A stretch of 64,000 bases of DNA from UBA8337 sp965658615 (GTDB lineage Bacteria > Pseudomonadota > Alphaproteobacteria > RS24), in contig CBFHSX010000003.1 in assembly GCA_965658615.1 (NCBI GenBank), positions 1 through 64,000 on the forward strand, read 5' to 3'. Under the pieces are notes generated by a model, which saw only the letters and a list, made by a program, of their open reading frames with translations, was not told where the DNA came from and searched no databases. Shown here piece by piece: positions 1-8,988 of the stretch. A program made the position numbers and the translations under genes. The stretch's first letter is position 1. The number at the start of each line of letters is the position of its first letter.

Positions 1-2
1 CG

Positions 3-575
3 GCGCATGGTGCTTGGCATTACGGTCTGGCACTATCTTTGCCGACCGGTGCGATTGACAAAACCGCGCAAGTGCTGACGCCGATGAATATGCGTCCGAC
101 AAAGCGCTTGCCTTACCCGATGCAGTTGGGCTCAGGCTCTTTCGACTTCAAACCGTCACTAACCTATAATGGCAATTGGGGCCAATGGCGGGTCGGGGCG
201 CAAACCAGTGCCATCATTCGTCTGAACGACAATGATGAGGATTACCGCCTTGGCAATCGGCTGCAAATTCAAGGCTGGGCAATGAAAAACCTGACAGGCT
301 GGGCCAGCGCTTCTATCCGTCTCGATGCCAGCCACCAAGGCGGACTTGATGGGCAAGACGCGGCCATCGCCCTGCCTGTGCCGACAGCGCAAACCCGCTC
401 GCAGGGCGGCACTTATGCAAATCTGTCACTCGGTGTAAACCTTATCGGCCAAACCGGTCACTTGGCCAATCACCGCCTCGCCCTTGAGCTGGTCATGCCT
501 GTGCATCAAGACGCCAAGGGCGTGCAAATGCAGCGCGATGAGACGCTGATGCTGGGCTGGCAAAAAGCCTTTTAG
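3..575 (+). CDS. Outer-membrane beta-barrel (transporter/MetA-pathway-like) protein, C-terminal part
   Basis: The reading frame is open from the window edge, so the gene starts outside and only about 190 C-terminal residues are visible. The segment has alternating polar/hydrophobic strands with many Gly, Asn and aromatic residues, a MQLGSGSFDFKP-type stretch, and a terminal Phe (LGWQKAF) as expected for a BamA-assembled barrel. The MQLGSG motif resembles the phenol-degradation MetA-like family of putative porins, but that assignment is from memory. It converges on the SDR gene downstream, with a 23-bp gap. Substrate unknown. Confidence 0.6.
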   Translation, partial: AHGAWHYGLALSLPTGAIDKTAQVLTPMNMRPTKRLPYPMQLGSGSFDFKPSLTYNGNWGQWRVGAQTSAIIRLNDNDEDYRLGNRLQIQGWAMKNLTGWASASIRLDASHQGGLDGQDAAIALPVPTAQTRSQGGTYANLSLGVNLIGQTGHLANHRLALELVMPVHQDAKGVQMQRDETLMLGWQKAF

Positions 576-598
576 CGGCCAAAATGAGGGCGCGCGCT

Positions 599-1381
599 TT
601 AATTATTGCGCGCCCGCATGCCGCCATCCACCGGTATCGCCGCGCCGGTTATATAGCTGGCCGCCGGTAAAGCCAAAGACAGGGTGATATGCGCCACTTC
701 CTCCGGCATGCCATAGCGGCGCAAGGCGGTGCGGCGGCGCGCGAAAGTTTGTTTATGCTCATCCGGGATAAGTTCGGTAATGCCGGTATGGATCGGCCCC
801 GGACACACGGCATTGACGGTGATGCCCTCTTTGCCGAGCTCGACTGCCAGACCCTTGGTCAGGCCGATAATGCCGTGCTTGGCCGCCGTATAGGGCGAAT
901 TGCCGGCACTGCCGCCCAGCCCCTCAGTCGAAGAAATATTGATGATGCGGGCACTGTCTGATTGGCGCAAATGAGCAAGGCTTTCGCGGATCAGCACTTG
1001 CGGGCCCTCCAGCATAATGGCCAGCGACTTATCCCAACTGGCCGGGTAATCCGCCATATCAATATTGGCAATCATGGCGATACCGGCATTATTGACGATA
1101 ATGTCGAGACCGCCGAAAGCCGCCGCAATCTCGCCCGTTACCTTGGCAATCATCGCATTATCGGTCATATCCATGGCCCAGGCCTGTGCCGTGTCAAAGC
1201 CCGCCGCTTTAATTTCGGCGACCACCGCTTCGCACGCATCGAGCTGCAAATCCGTCACCGCCACATGCGCGCCTTGGCGGGCAAATAAATGCGCCGTGGC
1301 GCGGCCCATGCCACTGGCCGCCCCTGTGACAATAACCTTGCGACCTTCTACCGAGCGGCTCAATTCTTGATAATCCGACAT
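599..1381 (-). CDS. SDR-family NAD(P)-dependent oxidoreductase
   Basis: Classical short-chain dehydrogenase of 260 residues. The N-terminal Rossmann motif is TGAASGMG, followed by NNAGI, the catalytic Ser in INISS and YTAAK with catalytic Tyr/Lys; the C-terminus has the typical ITGAAIPVDGGM. It probably oxidises or reduces a secondary alcohol/ketone in the cytoplasm. I chose the ATG at 1381 because AGGAGGG lies just before it; the frame extends to 1405 but that start would contain the ribosome-binding site. It is divergent from the DUF2855 gene, with an inverted repeat between them. Substrate not predictable. Confidence 0.9.
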   Translation of the reverse strand: MSDYQELSRSVEGRKVIVTGAASGMGRATAHLFARQGAHVAVTDLQLDACEAVVAEIKAAGFDTAQAWAMDMTDNAMIAKVTGEIAAAFGGLDIIVNNAGIAMIANIDMADYPASWDKSLAIMLEGPQVLIRESLAHLRQSDSARIINISSTEGLGGSAGNSPYTAAKHGIIGLTKGLAVELGKEGITVNAVCPGPIHTGITELIPDEHKQTFARRRTALRRYGMPEEVAHITLSLALPAASYITGAAIPVDGGMRARNN

Positions 1382-1400
1382 AAATCCCTCCTGATATTTA

Positions 1401-1420
1401 GCCAAAGGCTAGGCTTTGGC
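1401..1420. promoter_or_regulatory. Inverted repeat between divergent SDR and DUF2855 genes
   Basis: Arms GCCAAAG and CTTTGGC are separated by six bases. It sits in the 127-bp divergent spacer, 20 bp from the SDR start, so it could be an operator. No regulator gene is adjacent. Confidence 0.3.
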
Positions 1421-1508
1421 GCCGCTTGTGTCCAGTCGGCTTTGCCGGAGGGCTTGCGCTTTACACAAGCGCCCCCTTGCGCCAAACTGCCCCAAACAGG
1501 AGGGGCCC

Positions 1509-2612
1509 ATGAGCGAATTTCAAACCGTTAAAACCGATCTGCACAAGGCGCGTCTGGTCGCCGCCGGCGATAGCGCCGCCGATTTTGAACTGGCCGCGGG
1601 CGAAGCGCTCTTGCGGGTGGAGCGGTTTTCCTTCACCGCCAATAATGTCACTTATGGTGCTTCCGGTGACACGATCGGCTATTGGCAGTTTTTCCCGCCA
1701 AGCGCCCAAGAGGGCGACACTTATGGGCTGATCCCGGTTTGGGGCATGGCTGAGATCGTCGCCAGCCAATGTGACGGTGTCGCCATTGGCGAGCGGGTTT
1801 ACGGCTATTTCCCCCCGGCGCATTTTTTGCGGGTCACCCCGGGGCGTATCAATGCGTATCAATTTACCGATATGGCGGAGCACCGCGCCGCGCTGCCGCC
1901 GATTTACAATAATTACACCCGCCTTGACCATGAGCCGGGCTATGAGCGCGCTTTGGACAATCATCGCGCCCTGCTGCAGCCCTTGCACGCCACCTCTTAT
2001 CTGTTGTGCGACAAGCTTGAGATGGAAGACAATTACGGTGCCGAGCAGGTAATCATCGTCTCCGCCTCGTCTAAAACCGCCATTGGGCTGGCCTTTGGGC
2101 TGCGGCAAAATACGCCGAAGCCGCATATTATCGGCGTCACCTCACCGGGCAATATGAGTTTTGTCGAGGGGCTTGGCTATTATGATGCGGTGGTGAGCTA
2201 TGATGATATTGCCGCCATCGCACCGGCACCCAGCACGATTGTCGATATGTCAGGCAATGGCGGCTATCTGGGGCGCCTGCACGCGCATTTGGGCGATCAT
2301 ATGCTGCAAACCGTCAATGTCGGGGCCACGCATTGGGAACATTTCGGCAATCATGAAGGCGATGCAGCGGATATTATTACGGCGCGGTCGGGCTTTTTCT
2401 TTGCCCCCTCACACGCCGCGCAACGCGCGCAAGAATGGGGCGCGGAAGAATTCAACAAGCGCATGATGGCGTTTCTCGCCGGCTCGATTGCCGGCGCGCA
2501 AGACTGGATGCAGGTCACCGAGGCGCAGGGTCTGGAGGCGCTGGCCGAGCGCTATGGCGCCATGATAGACGGGCAATTTAACCCGGTCGAAGGCCTTATC
2601 ATCACGCTTTAA
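1509..2612 (+). CDS. DUF2855 family protein
   Basis: Protein of 367 residues resembling DUF2855, a family distantly related to medium-chain (zinc-free) alcohol dehydrogenases/quinone oxidoreductases. Visible features are a GroES-like opening (FTANNVTYGASGDTIGYW), a central VSASSKTAIGLAFGL stretch where MDR proteins bind the nucleotide, and IIGVTSPGN. Enzymatic role unproven. The ATG at 1509 follows AGGAGGGGCCC; the longer frame from 1416 has no ribosome-binding site. The next gene, an SDR, begins 13 bp downstream and is probably co-transcribed, so both may act on the same compound. Confidence 0.75.
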   Translation: MSEFQTVKTDLHKARLVAAGDSAADFELAAGEALLRVERFSFTANNVTYGASGDTIGYWQFFPPSAQEGDTYGLIPVWGMAEIVASQCDGVAIGERVYGYFPPAHFLRVTPGRINAYQFTDMAEHRAALPPIYNNYTRLDHEPGYERALDNHRALLQPLHATSYLLCDKLEMEDNYGAEQVIIVSASSKTAIGLAFGLRQNTPKPHIIGVTSPGNMSFVEGLGYYDAVVSYDDIAAIAPAPSTIVDMSGNGGYLGRLHAHLGDHMLQTVNVGATHWEHFGNHEGDAADIITARSGFFFAPSHAAQRAQEWGAEEFNKRMMAFLAGSIAGAQDWMQVTEAQGLEALAERYGAMIDGQFNPVEGLIITL

Positions 2613-2625
2613 GAAAGAAAAAATA

Positions 2626-3600
2626 ATGAATTTATCGCAACATCAAAAACCGATTGAGACCGGCTTTGGGCCGCGCCCAGAGCCGCATGAGCTGATGGCC
2701 GGTATTGACCTTGCCGGCAAAACCGCGCTGGTCACGGGCGGCTATTCAGGCATTGGCCTTGAAACCGTGCGCGCGTTGGTCAATGCAGGCGCGCATGTGC
2801 ATGTGCCGGCCCGCGATGCGGCGCGCGCCAAAACCGCCTTGGACGGGATCATCGATGCGGCGCATATCGGCACAATCGATCTTGGCGATCTGAACGCAGT
2901 CGATAAATTCGCCGATGATTTTCTGGCGACGCATCAAAAGCTTGATTTGCTGATCGGCAATGCCGGCATTATGGCCTGCCCTTTGGCGCATACGGCGCAG
3001 GGGCTGGAAAGCCAAATCGGGGTTAATCATTTCGGTCATTTCCGCCTGATTAACCGCCTGATGGGGGCGTTGGAAGCAGCCCAAGGCGCGCGCGTGGTCG
3101 TGCTGTCATCCATCGCGCATCGCATGGGCGGTATTGATTTTGACGATATGCATTTCGCGCACCGCACCTATGATAAATGGGTTGCTTACGGCCAGTCGAA
3201 ATCGGCCAAAGCCCTATTGGCGGTCGAGTTGGACAGGCGCGGCCAAGATAAAGGCATTACCGCTTTTTCCGTGCATCCGGGCGGGATTTTCACACCGCTG
3301 CAACGCCATTTGCCAAATGCCGAAATGGTCGCGCTGGGCTGGACCAATGAGGACGGCACAGCGTCTGAACGCGCCGCTGCCGCTTTCAAAACCACCACCA
3401 CCGGCGCCGGCACCACATTATGGGCCGCCACCGCGCCCATATTAGACGGCAAAGGCGGTGTCTATTGCGAGGATTGCAATATTGCCGCCGCCGTCGCCGG
3501 TGATTCGAAAGATTTTAACGGCGTGCGGCCCTGGGCGGTGGACCCGGATAGTGCAGCCCGATTATGGGATGAAACCGAGCGCCAAATCGCCGCGCTTTAA
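2626..3600 (+). CDS. SDR-family oxidoreductase (retinol dehydrogenase/WWOX-like)
   Basis: A 324-residue SDR with a longer N-terminal extension than the classical enzymes. Motifs are VTGGYSGIG for the cofactor, GNAGIM, the catalytic Ser in VVLSS, and YGQSK with catalytic Tyr/Lys, the pattern seen in retinol-dehydrogenase and WW-domain-oxidoreductase-like proteins. It likely reduces or oxidises a hydrophobic alcohol/ketone. It follows the DUF2855 gene by 13 bp. Its stop codon overlaps that of the convergent GST gene through a shared TTAA. Confidence 0.88.
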   Translation: MNLSQHQKPIETGFGPRPEPHELMAGIDLAGKTALVTGGYSGIGLETVRALVNAGAHVHVPARDAARAKTALDGIIDAAHIGTIDLGDLNAVDKFADDFLATHQKLDLLIGNAGIMACPLAHTAQGLESQIGVNHFGHFRLINRLMGALEAAQGARVVVLSSIAHRMGGIDFDDMHFAHRTYDKWVAYGQSKSAKALLAVELDRRGQDKGITAFSVHPGGIFTPLQRHLPNAEMVALGWTNEDGTASERAAAAFKTTTTGAGTTLWAATAPILDGKGGVYCEDCNIAAAVAGDSKDFNGVRPWAVDPDSAARLWDETERQIAAL

Positions 3601-4238
3601 GCCATTTCGCTGACATCGGGCCAAGCGGTTGCCTTGACGGCAGAGCGTGCCGCTATGGCCTGCCACCAGCTTTCCAGCACCGGCAAATCGGCAATCATGG
3701 CGCGGCCTTCCGCTGCGGCCGCGGTCGCCTCAATGACCGGATACATGAAATAATCGGCTAATGAGACCTCTGCACCGGCCAGAAAAGTGCTTTCGTGCAA
3801 GCGCGCGGCGACAATATCGAGATGGTAGCGAATGACCGGCAAGGCTTCTTCGATCAAGGCCTCATTTGGCGTGCGCCCCATTAAAGGGGCGACAACACGC
3901 GGCATGACCAGGCGTTCCTCGGTCACCGGAAACACATAATTGGCCGCCACATTGGCCCATTGCCACATGCGCGCTTGCGCTTCAGGCGTCTGCGCATGCA
4001 GCGCACCGCCATTATGCGCGCGGTCAATATATGAGCATATGGCCATGCTTTCATAAAAATGCAGCCCGTCAATATAGGCTGCCGGGGAGCGCATAAACGG
4101 GTGGTGCGCGGCCATTTCTTTCGAGCCTGAACCGGTCGGGATAATCTCCCAAGACAGCCCGGCCTCTTGGCCGACAATGGCGCAAATGCGGGTGAAAGTG
4201 GAGACGGTCGGCCCGTAAAGCACGAGTTGTTTGGTCAT
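3597..4238 (-). CDS. Glutathione S-transferase family protein
   Basis: A 213-residue GST. The N-terminal thioredoxin-like domain starts LVLYGPTVSTFTRICAIVGQ, with Ser in the TVSTF stretch as likely catalytic residue, and has SPAAYIDG and ES (glutathione-binding Glu-Ser) near residue 65. The C-terminal helical domain contains FLAGAEVSLADYFMYP, the usual N-capping/GST motif. It may conjugate or isomerise an electrophilic intermediate from the neighbouring oxidoreductases; that is inference from context. Confidence 0.85.
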   Translation of the reverse strand: MTKQLVLYGPTVSTFTRICAIVGQEAGLSWEIIPTGSGSKEMAAHHPFMRSPAAYIDGLHFYESMAICSYIDRAHNGGALHAQTPEAQARMWQWANVAANYVFPVTEERLVMPRVVAPLMGRTPNEALIEEALPVIRYHLDIVAARLHESTFLAGAEVSLADYFMYPVIEATAAAAEGRAMIADLPVLESWWQAIAARSAVKATAWPDVSEMA

Positions 4239-4282
4239 AGGGGGTCCTTCTTAAATGCTGGCGCTTATGCTAATTTGGGCAC

Positions 4283-4729
4283 ATGAGCGAAACAACACCA
4301 AAAGCCGCCTTTGACTGGCGCTGCCGTCCGACATGGCGCCGGGCGAGCTATAACACCATGTGGTGCCTGATCGGCTGTTCGATCGGCGATATGGGCACTA
4401 TTCTGTATTTTCAAATCATGGGCATAGACTGGCCGGTCATGGCGATTATGGGGCTGGCCATGATGAACGGGCTCTTGACCTCAATTGCGCTGGAAACCGT
4501 CATTCTGGCGCGGCAAATGGCGCTGAAAGCTGCCTTTCAAACCGCCATCGGCATGTCGCTCATTTCGATGATTTCCATGGAAGCGGCGATGAATTTGGTC
4601 GATTATTGGCTGACCGGCGGTGCCAAATTAACCCTCGCCGTGCTGCCCGCCATGTGGGCGGCCGGTTTCATTACCCCGCTACCGTATAATTATTGGCGAC
4701 TGAAAGCGCTCGGCAAAGCCTGTCACTAA
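4283..4729 (+). CDS. DUF4396 domain membrane protein
   Basis: A 148-residue protein with about four hydrophobic helices and the NTMWCLIGCSIGDMG motif (Cys, GxSxGD) that I associate with DUF4396. It is probably an inner-membrane protein. No enzymatic residues are recognisable. It is divergent from the GST gene across 44 bp and ends 3 bp before the convergent alpha/beta hydrolase. No clear Shine-Dalgarno precedes the ATG. Function unknown. Confidence 0.65.
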   Translation: MSETTPKAAFDWRCRPTWRRASYNTMWCLIGCSIGDMGTILYFQIMGIDWPVMAIMGLAMMNGLLTSIALETVILARQMALKAAFQTAIGMSLISMISMEAAMNLVDYWLTGGAKLTLAVLPAMWAAGFITPLPYNYWRLKALGKACH

Positions 4730-4732
4730 AGC

Positions 4733-5707
4733 CTAGTCGACCTCGGCCAGAATTTTGCCGATAAAGGCAAAGGTTTCCATATTGATCGCCCGGCTGACCG
4801 GCGCGTCGGCGGCAAAGCCGTTAAAGCCATGATAAGCGCCCGGCACAATATGAAAATGCAGCGGCACGCCGGCTTCGGTCAGCTTGCGGGCATAGAGCAT
4901 GTTTTCATCGAGAAACAGGTCCAAATCACCGACCGGCATATAAGTCGGCGGCAGACCCGATAGATCGTCGGCGCGCGCGGCCGCCGCATAAATCGGCACA
5001 TCATCTTGGCCGCATAGATCGCCCAAATAGCTCTGCCAGCCAAACTTATTATAGGCGCGGCTCCAGACCAGCGTATCGGGCGCGTCATCCGAGGCGGGCG
5101 CAATATTCGTGTCGTCAATCATCGGGTAAATCAGCACTTGCGCGCAAATTTCCATCTCGCCGCGATCGCGGATCAGCAGGGCCAGACCGGCCGCCAAACC
5201 ACCGCCTGCGCTAATGCCGCCAATGATGATTTTTTGCCGGTCAATGCCCAGCTTATCGGCATTGTCATAGAGATATTTCAGCCCCTGATAGCAATCCTCC
5301 AGCGGCCCCGGATAGGCCGTCTCCGGCGCCAGCCGATATTCGACCGAAGCGGCGAAACACCCCAGCCCTTGCGCCGCATTGAGGGTGAACATATCGCCCT
5401 GCGCGGCTTGGCCCATAATATAGCCGCCGCCATGCATCCAGAAAAATAGCGGGGTTTTGGCGCCCGTGTCTTTCGGGCGCATGACGCGCAGATCAATCAT
5501 GTGGCCTTCGGTCGACGGCGCCTGCAGCACCTCCTGCACAATCGTCTCGGGGATTTCCAAGCCGGCGCTTAATTTTGCATCGCGGGCATCAGAGGCGGCA
5601 CGACGTTGGTCGAGCCCGTCAATCAAATCGGGGCCGTCGCCCATTAAGGCGGCCAATGCTTCCAGCCCCGGCACCAAATCCGGATCGATATATTTTGATT
5701 TGCTCAC
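4733..5707 (-). CDS. Alpha/beta hydrolase fold-3 (hormone-sensitive-lipase family)
   Basis: A 324-residue esterase of the HSL family. HGGGYIMG forms the oxyanion hole, GISAGG carries the nucleophile Ser, the Asp is in GDLDLF, and the His is in PGAYHGFNGF, so the triad is complete. No signal peptide is visible, so it is cytoplasmic. The start is GTG. It lies 21 bp downstream of the saccharopine-dehydrogenase-like gene on the same strand, probably in one operon. It likely hydrolyses a short-chain or cyclic ester. Confidence 0.9.
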   Translation of the reverse strand: MSKSKYIDPDLVPGLEALAALMGDGPDLIDGLDQRRAASDARDAKLSAGLEIPETIVQEVLQAPSTEGHMIDLRVMRPKDTGAKTPLFFWMHGGGYIMGQAAQGDMFTLNAAQGLGCFAASVEYRLAPETAYPGPLEDCYQGLKYLYDNADKLGIDRQKIIIGGISAGGGLAAGLALLIRDRGEMEICAQVLIYPMIDDTNIAPASDDAPDTLVWSRAYNKFGWQSYLGDLCGQDDVPIYAAAARADDLSGLPPTYMPVGDLDLFLDENMLYARKLTEAGVPLHFHIVPGAYHGFNGFAADAPVSRAINMETFAFIGKILAEVD

Positions 5708-5728
5708 GCCGCTGCTCTTTGGTTTATG

Positions 5729-6898
5729 CTAGTTCTCCAGCCTGAAATAAAGCCCCGCATTATCGACCAGCCGCTTGATGAGTTTGTCGCCCATGGCCGG
5801 TGCCGGTGTGTAAATGCCACCATTAACGCCGTCGCAATCGTGCAAGAGGCACATGGCGCTTTCGGCGATCATTTTTGAGGTCGAGCCATAGCCCGGATCC
5901 ATATCGCCGCCCGAGGCCGCCTCAATGCGTTGATCGTCAGCCGTGATGCCGATGAAGAGATTATCGTAATGCCCGGCCTCGCGCGACGCCTTATCGGGAC
6001 CTTCGCCCGGTTGCGGTACATCATCTCCGGCCAGCGGATTTGTGCCGGCGACCATTTCGGCCATCGCTTTGCCTTCATCCCCGGCACCGCAAACCATCAT
6101 CTCGTCATATTTGAAATCCTTGCCATAGGCATGGTCCAAAAGCGCATTGGAGCGGTGTACGTTTTTGGTATTGATTGCCGCCATAATGAAAGGCGCAACC
6201 CACATGCCGGTCGCCGCATCCTCGTAAGGCGCATTATCGGCCGGTTGCTCGGGGCCTTGATGGCCATTGGCCAAGGAGAACGGATTGGCCAGTACAGCCA
6301 GCAGGCTCGGATCTTTCGACAAAGCAGCCATGGTCGCGCCCAATGAGGCCGCCGTGCCGCCGGAAAATTCGCCATTCATGGCGCGCACCCGCCCGTGCAC
6401 TTGGTTGCAGGTCTGACCGAAACGCTGTTTGGCGGCTTGTTGCAGAAAATAAACGCCCAGATCAAACGGGATCGAGTCAAAGCCGCAACTATGCACAATG
6501 CGCGCGCCCGAGGCTTTCGCTGCCGCGTCATGCGCATTGATCATCTCATGCATCCAACCGGGCTCACCCGACAAATCGACATAATCCGTGCCGTGCGCAG
6601 CGCAAGCCGCGACCAGAGCCGAGCCGTAAAGCTGATACGGGCCGACTGTCGTCAGCAGCACTTTGGTGCTTTCGACCATAGCCGTCAAAGACGCCGCGTC
6701 ATCGGCATCCGCCACCACAAGCGGTGTTTCCTCGGAGATACCCATTTCGGCGCGCACGGCTTTGAGTTTTTCAGCGCTGCGCCCGGCCATCGCCCAATTG
6801 ACGCTGCGGCCATATTGCTGCTGCATATATTCAGCCACCAAACGGCCGGTAAAACCGCTGGCACCATAAACGATAATGTCAAAATTTTTGTCAGTCAT
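5729..6898 (-). CDS. Saccharopine dehydrogenase-like / trans-acting enoyl reductase family protein
   Basis: A 389-residue protein with an N-terminal NAD(P)-binding fold (VYGASGFTGRLVAEY) and the AGRSAEKL stretch, followed by TVGPYQLYG and YVDLSGEPGWM, all typical of the saccharopine-dehydrogenase NADP-binding group that includes mycobacterial trans-acting enoyl reductases. It is not a lysine-pathway enzyme by context. It heads a two-gene minus-strand operon with the esterase and is divergent from the MFS carrier. A role in lipid or polyketide-like carbonyl reduction is possible but unproven. Confidence 0.82.
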   Translation of the reverse strand: MTDKNFDIIVYGASGFTGRLVAEYMQQQYGRSVNWAMAGRSAEKLKAVRAEMGISEETPLVVADADDAASLTAMVESTKVLLTTVGPYQLYGSALVAACAAHGTDYVDLSGEPGWMHEMINAHDAAAKASGARIVHSCGFDSIPFDLGVYFLQQAAKQRFGQTCNQVHGRVRAMNGEFSGGTAASLGATMAALSKDPSLLAVLANPFSLANGHQGPEQPADNAPYEDAATGMWVAPFIMAAINTKNVHRSNALLDHAYGKDFKYDEMMVCGAGDEGKAMAEMVAGTNPLAGDDVPQPGEGPDKASREAGHYDNLFIGITADDQRIEAASGGDMDPGYGSTSKMIAESAMCLLHDCDGVNGGIYTPAPAMGDKLIKRLVDNAGLYFRLEN

Positions 6899-7041
6899 GA
6901 AACTCTCCCTTTGGCACAGAGTTTAGCCCGCAAGGCCCATTCGGCAAGCGCCAAATAATATGCAATAGCGTTAAATCGCACTTTCCTTTTCGCCACGCTT
7001 TGTTAGGCTTTGCGCGGAGCATTTGTGAAGGGGAGAGCAAT

Positions 7042-8322
7042 ATGTCCAGCGTCACCGCCGAAACCGACCGTATTTATAAAGCCCGCCATTATGCGCTGGG
7101 CATTTTGGTTGTGGTTTACACATTTAATTTTATCGACAGGCAAATCCTGTCCATCCTGCTGGAACCGGTGAAAAGCGATCTCGGTCTGTCAGACACGGCC
7201 ATGGGCATGCTGACCGGCTTTGCCTTCGCCATGTTTTACGCCACTTTGGGCATTCCGATTGCGCGCTTTGCCGACCGCACCAATCGGCGCAATCTCATCG
7301 CCGGCGCGCTGGCCATTTGGAGCGCCTTTACCGCGCTATCGGGTCTGGCACAAAATTTCTGGCACTTGCTGGCCGCGCGTATCGGTGTCGGTGTCGGCGA
7401 GGCGGGCTGCTCACCACCGGCGCATTCGATGATTGCCGATTATTATCCGGCTGAACAACGCGCCACAGCTTTGGGCATTTATTCGCTCGGCATCCCGTTC
7501 GGAATTATGTTCGGCCTGTTTGCCGGCGGCTGGATCAATGAGTTTTTCGGCTGGCGCGCGGCGTTTTTTGTGGTTGGCGTGCCGGGACTTGTCCTGGCGC
7601 TGCTGGTCCGCTATACGCTGGCCGAGCCGCCGCGCGGCATGGCAGAGGGACGCGTTGATAGCGGCGAACAGCCGAGCATTGGCGAAACGATGGCGTATCT
7701 TTGGCAGAAAAAATCCTTTCGCCATATGAGTTTTGCCGCGGCGCTGACCGCTTTTGTCGGCTATGGCTTTATCACATGGGCGCCGGCTTTTCTGATCCGC
7801 TCTTACGGCATGGGCACGGGCGAAATCGGCACGTGGTTCGGTCTTATTCTGGGTATTCCGGGCGGTATCGGCATTGCGCTGGGCGGCTATCTGGCCGATA
7901 AATTCGGCGCCAAGGACCCGAAATGGTATCTTTGGACCACCGCCATCGCGCTTTTGGTGATGACACCGTTCAACCTTATCGTCTATTTGGCGACCGACTC
8001 GACCATGTCGCTTCTCGGCATGATTATCCCGGTTCTGCTGGGGAATTTCTACCAAGCCACCACTTTCAGCCAAACCCAAGGCATTTCAACCCTGCGGATG
8101 CGCGCTGTCGCAGCCGGTATCCTATTGTTTATATTGAACTTTATCGGCCTCGGCTTTGGCCCGCAAGTGGTCGGCATTATATCGGATCTGCTGAGCGACA
8201 GTTACGGCACAGAAAGCCTGCGCTATGCGCTGCTGATTTGCTCGCTGGTCAATATTTGGGCGGCGGTGCATTATTTCATCGCCGGGCGGCACTTGAAGGA
8301 TGATTTGGTCACGGAAGGCTGA
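7042..8322 (+). CDS. MFS transporter, spinster-like
   Basis: A 426-residue major-facilitator protein with about 12 membrane helices. YTFNFIDRQILSILLEPVKSDLGLSD near the N-terminus, RFADRTNRRNLIAGALAIWS (loop 2-3 motif) and GVGEAGCSPPAHSMIADYYP are typical of spinster-like carriers, which in bacteria are often near catabolic genes for steroids, terpenes or aromatics. ATG 7042 follows GGGGAGAG; the longer frame from 7000 is less likely. It is divergent from the saccharopine-dehydrogenase-like gene. Substrate unknown. Confidence 0.9.
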   Translation: MSSVTAETDRIYKARHYALGILVVVYTFNFIDRQILSILLEPVKSDLGLSDTAMGMLTGFAFAMFYATLGIPIARFADRTNRRNLIAGALAIWSAFTALSGLAQNFWHLLAARIGVGVGEAGCSPPAHSMIADYYPAEQRATALGIYSLGIPFGIMFGLFAGGWINEFFGWRAAFFVVGVPGLVLALLVRYTLAEPPRGMAEGRVDSGEQPSIGETMAYLWQKKSFRHMSFAAALTAFVGYGFITWAPAFLIRSYGMGTGEIGTWFGLILGIPGGIGIALGGYLADKFGAKDPKWYLWTTAIALLVMTPFNLIVYLATDSTMSLLGMIIPVLLGNFYQATTFSQTQGISTLRMRAVAAGILLFILNFIGLGFGPQVVGIISDLLSDSYGTESLRYALLICSLVNIWAAVHYFIAGRHLKDDLVTEG

Positions 8323-8360
8323 TTGTTAAATCCAATCAGCATGATGTGCGTATAAAACGC

Positions 8361-8969
8361 ATGAGTGAAACACCACAGACAATCGAGGCGGAGCGCCCCA
8401 AAATGCGCTTCGCCTCCATGTTTTCCGAAATCGCGCCCTTGGTGGCGTTTTTTATCGTCAATCAATATTACGGGCTTTATGCCGGTGCGGCGGCGGCCGT
8501 GGCGGCTTCGGTGCTGCTCATCAGTGTCACTTGGGCGCTGGAAAAGCGTCTGGCGCGCTTTGCCATTTTCGCCACCTCCATCGCCGCGCTCTTGACCGCG
8601 GCCGCGATTTTGGCGGAAGAAAAAACCTATATCAAAATCCAGCCCAGCCTGTTCTCCGGCGCTTTCGCACTGGTGCTATTGGGCGGCGCGCTGCGCGGCA
8701 AAGCCATGATGAAGATCTTTTTCCACGCCCAATTTGACCTGCCCGAGAGCGTTTGGTTTCAGCTTTCGGTGCGCTGGGGGCTGTTTTTCGCCGCCGCCAC
8801 ACTGGCCAATGAGGTGGCGTGGCGGGCTTTGAGCGATGATGATTGGGTGTTTTTCCGTGTCTTTATCATGGCTCCGGCAACCGGCCTTTTTATGCTGGCG
8901 CAATTGCCGATCACGCTGCGCGGGCAAAAACAAGTCAAGCGCGCCATGGCTGCGGCCAATAAAAGCTAA
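8361..8969 (+). CDS. YciB/IspZ-like inner-membrane septation protein
   Basis: A 202-residue multi-pass protein of the YciB/IspZ (septation protein A) family: five or so hydrophobic helices, the PLVAFFIVNQYYGLYAGAAAA opening, YIKIQPSLFSG, and LSVRWGLFFAAATLANEVAWR in the second half. YciB is an envelope-biogenesis inner-membrane protein. The first helix is preceded by a charged tail. It follows the MFS gene by 38 bp. ATG 8361 was preferred over the frame start at 8346, although neither has a strong ribosome-binding site. Confidence 0.85.
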   Translation: MSETPQTIEAERPKMRFASMFSEIAPLVAFFIVNQYYGLYAGAAAAVAASVLLISVTWALEKRLARFAIFATSIAALLTAAAILAEEKTYIKIQPSLFSGAFALVLLGGALRGKAMMKIFFHAQFDLPESVWFQLSVRWGLFFAAATLANEVAWRALSDDDWVFFRVFIMAPATGLFMLAQLPITLRGQKQVKRAMAAANKS

Positions 8970-8988
8970 AGCGACCCCCAGACCACGG

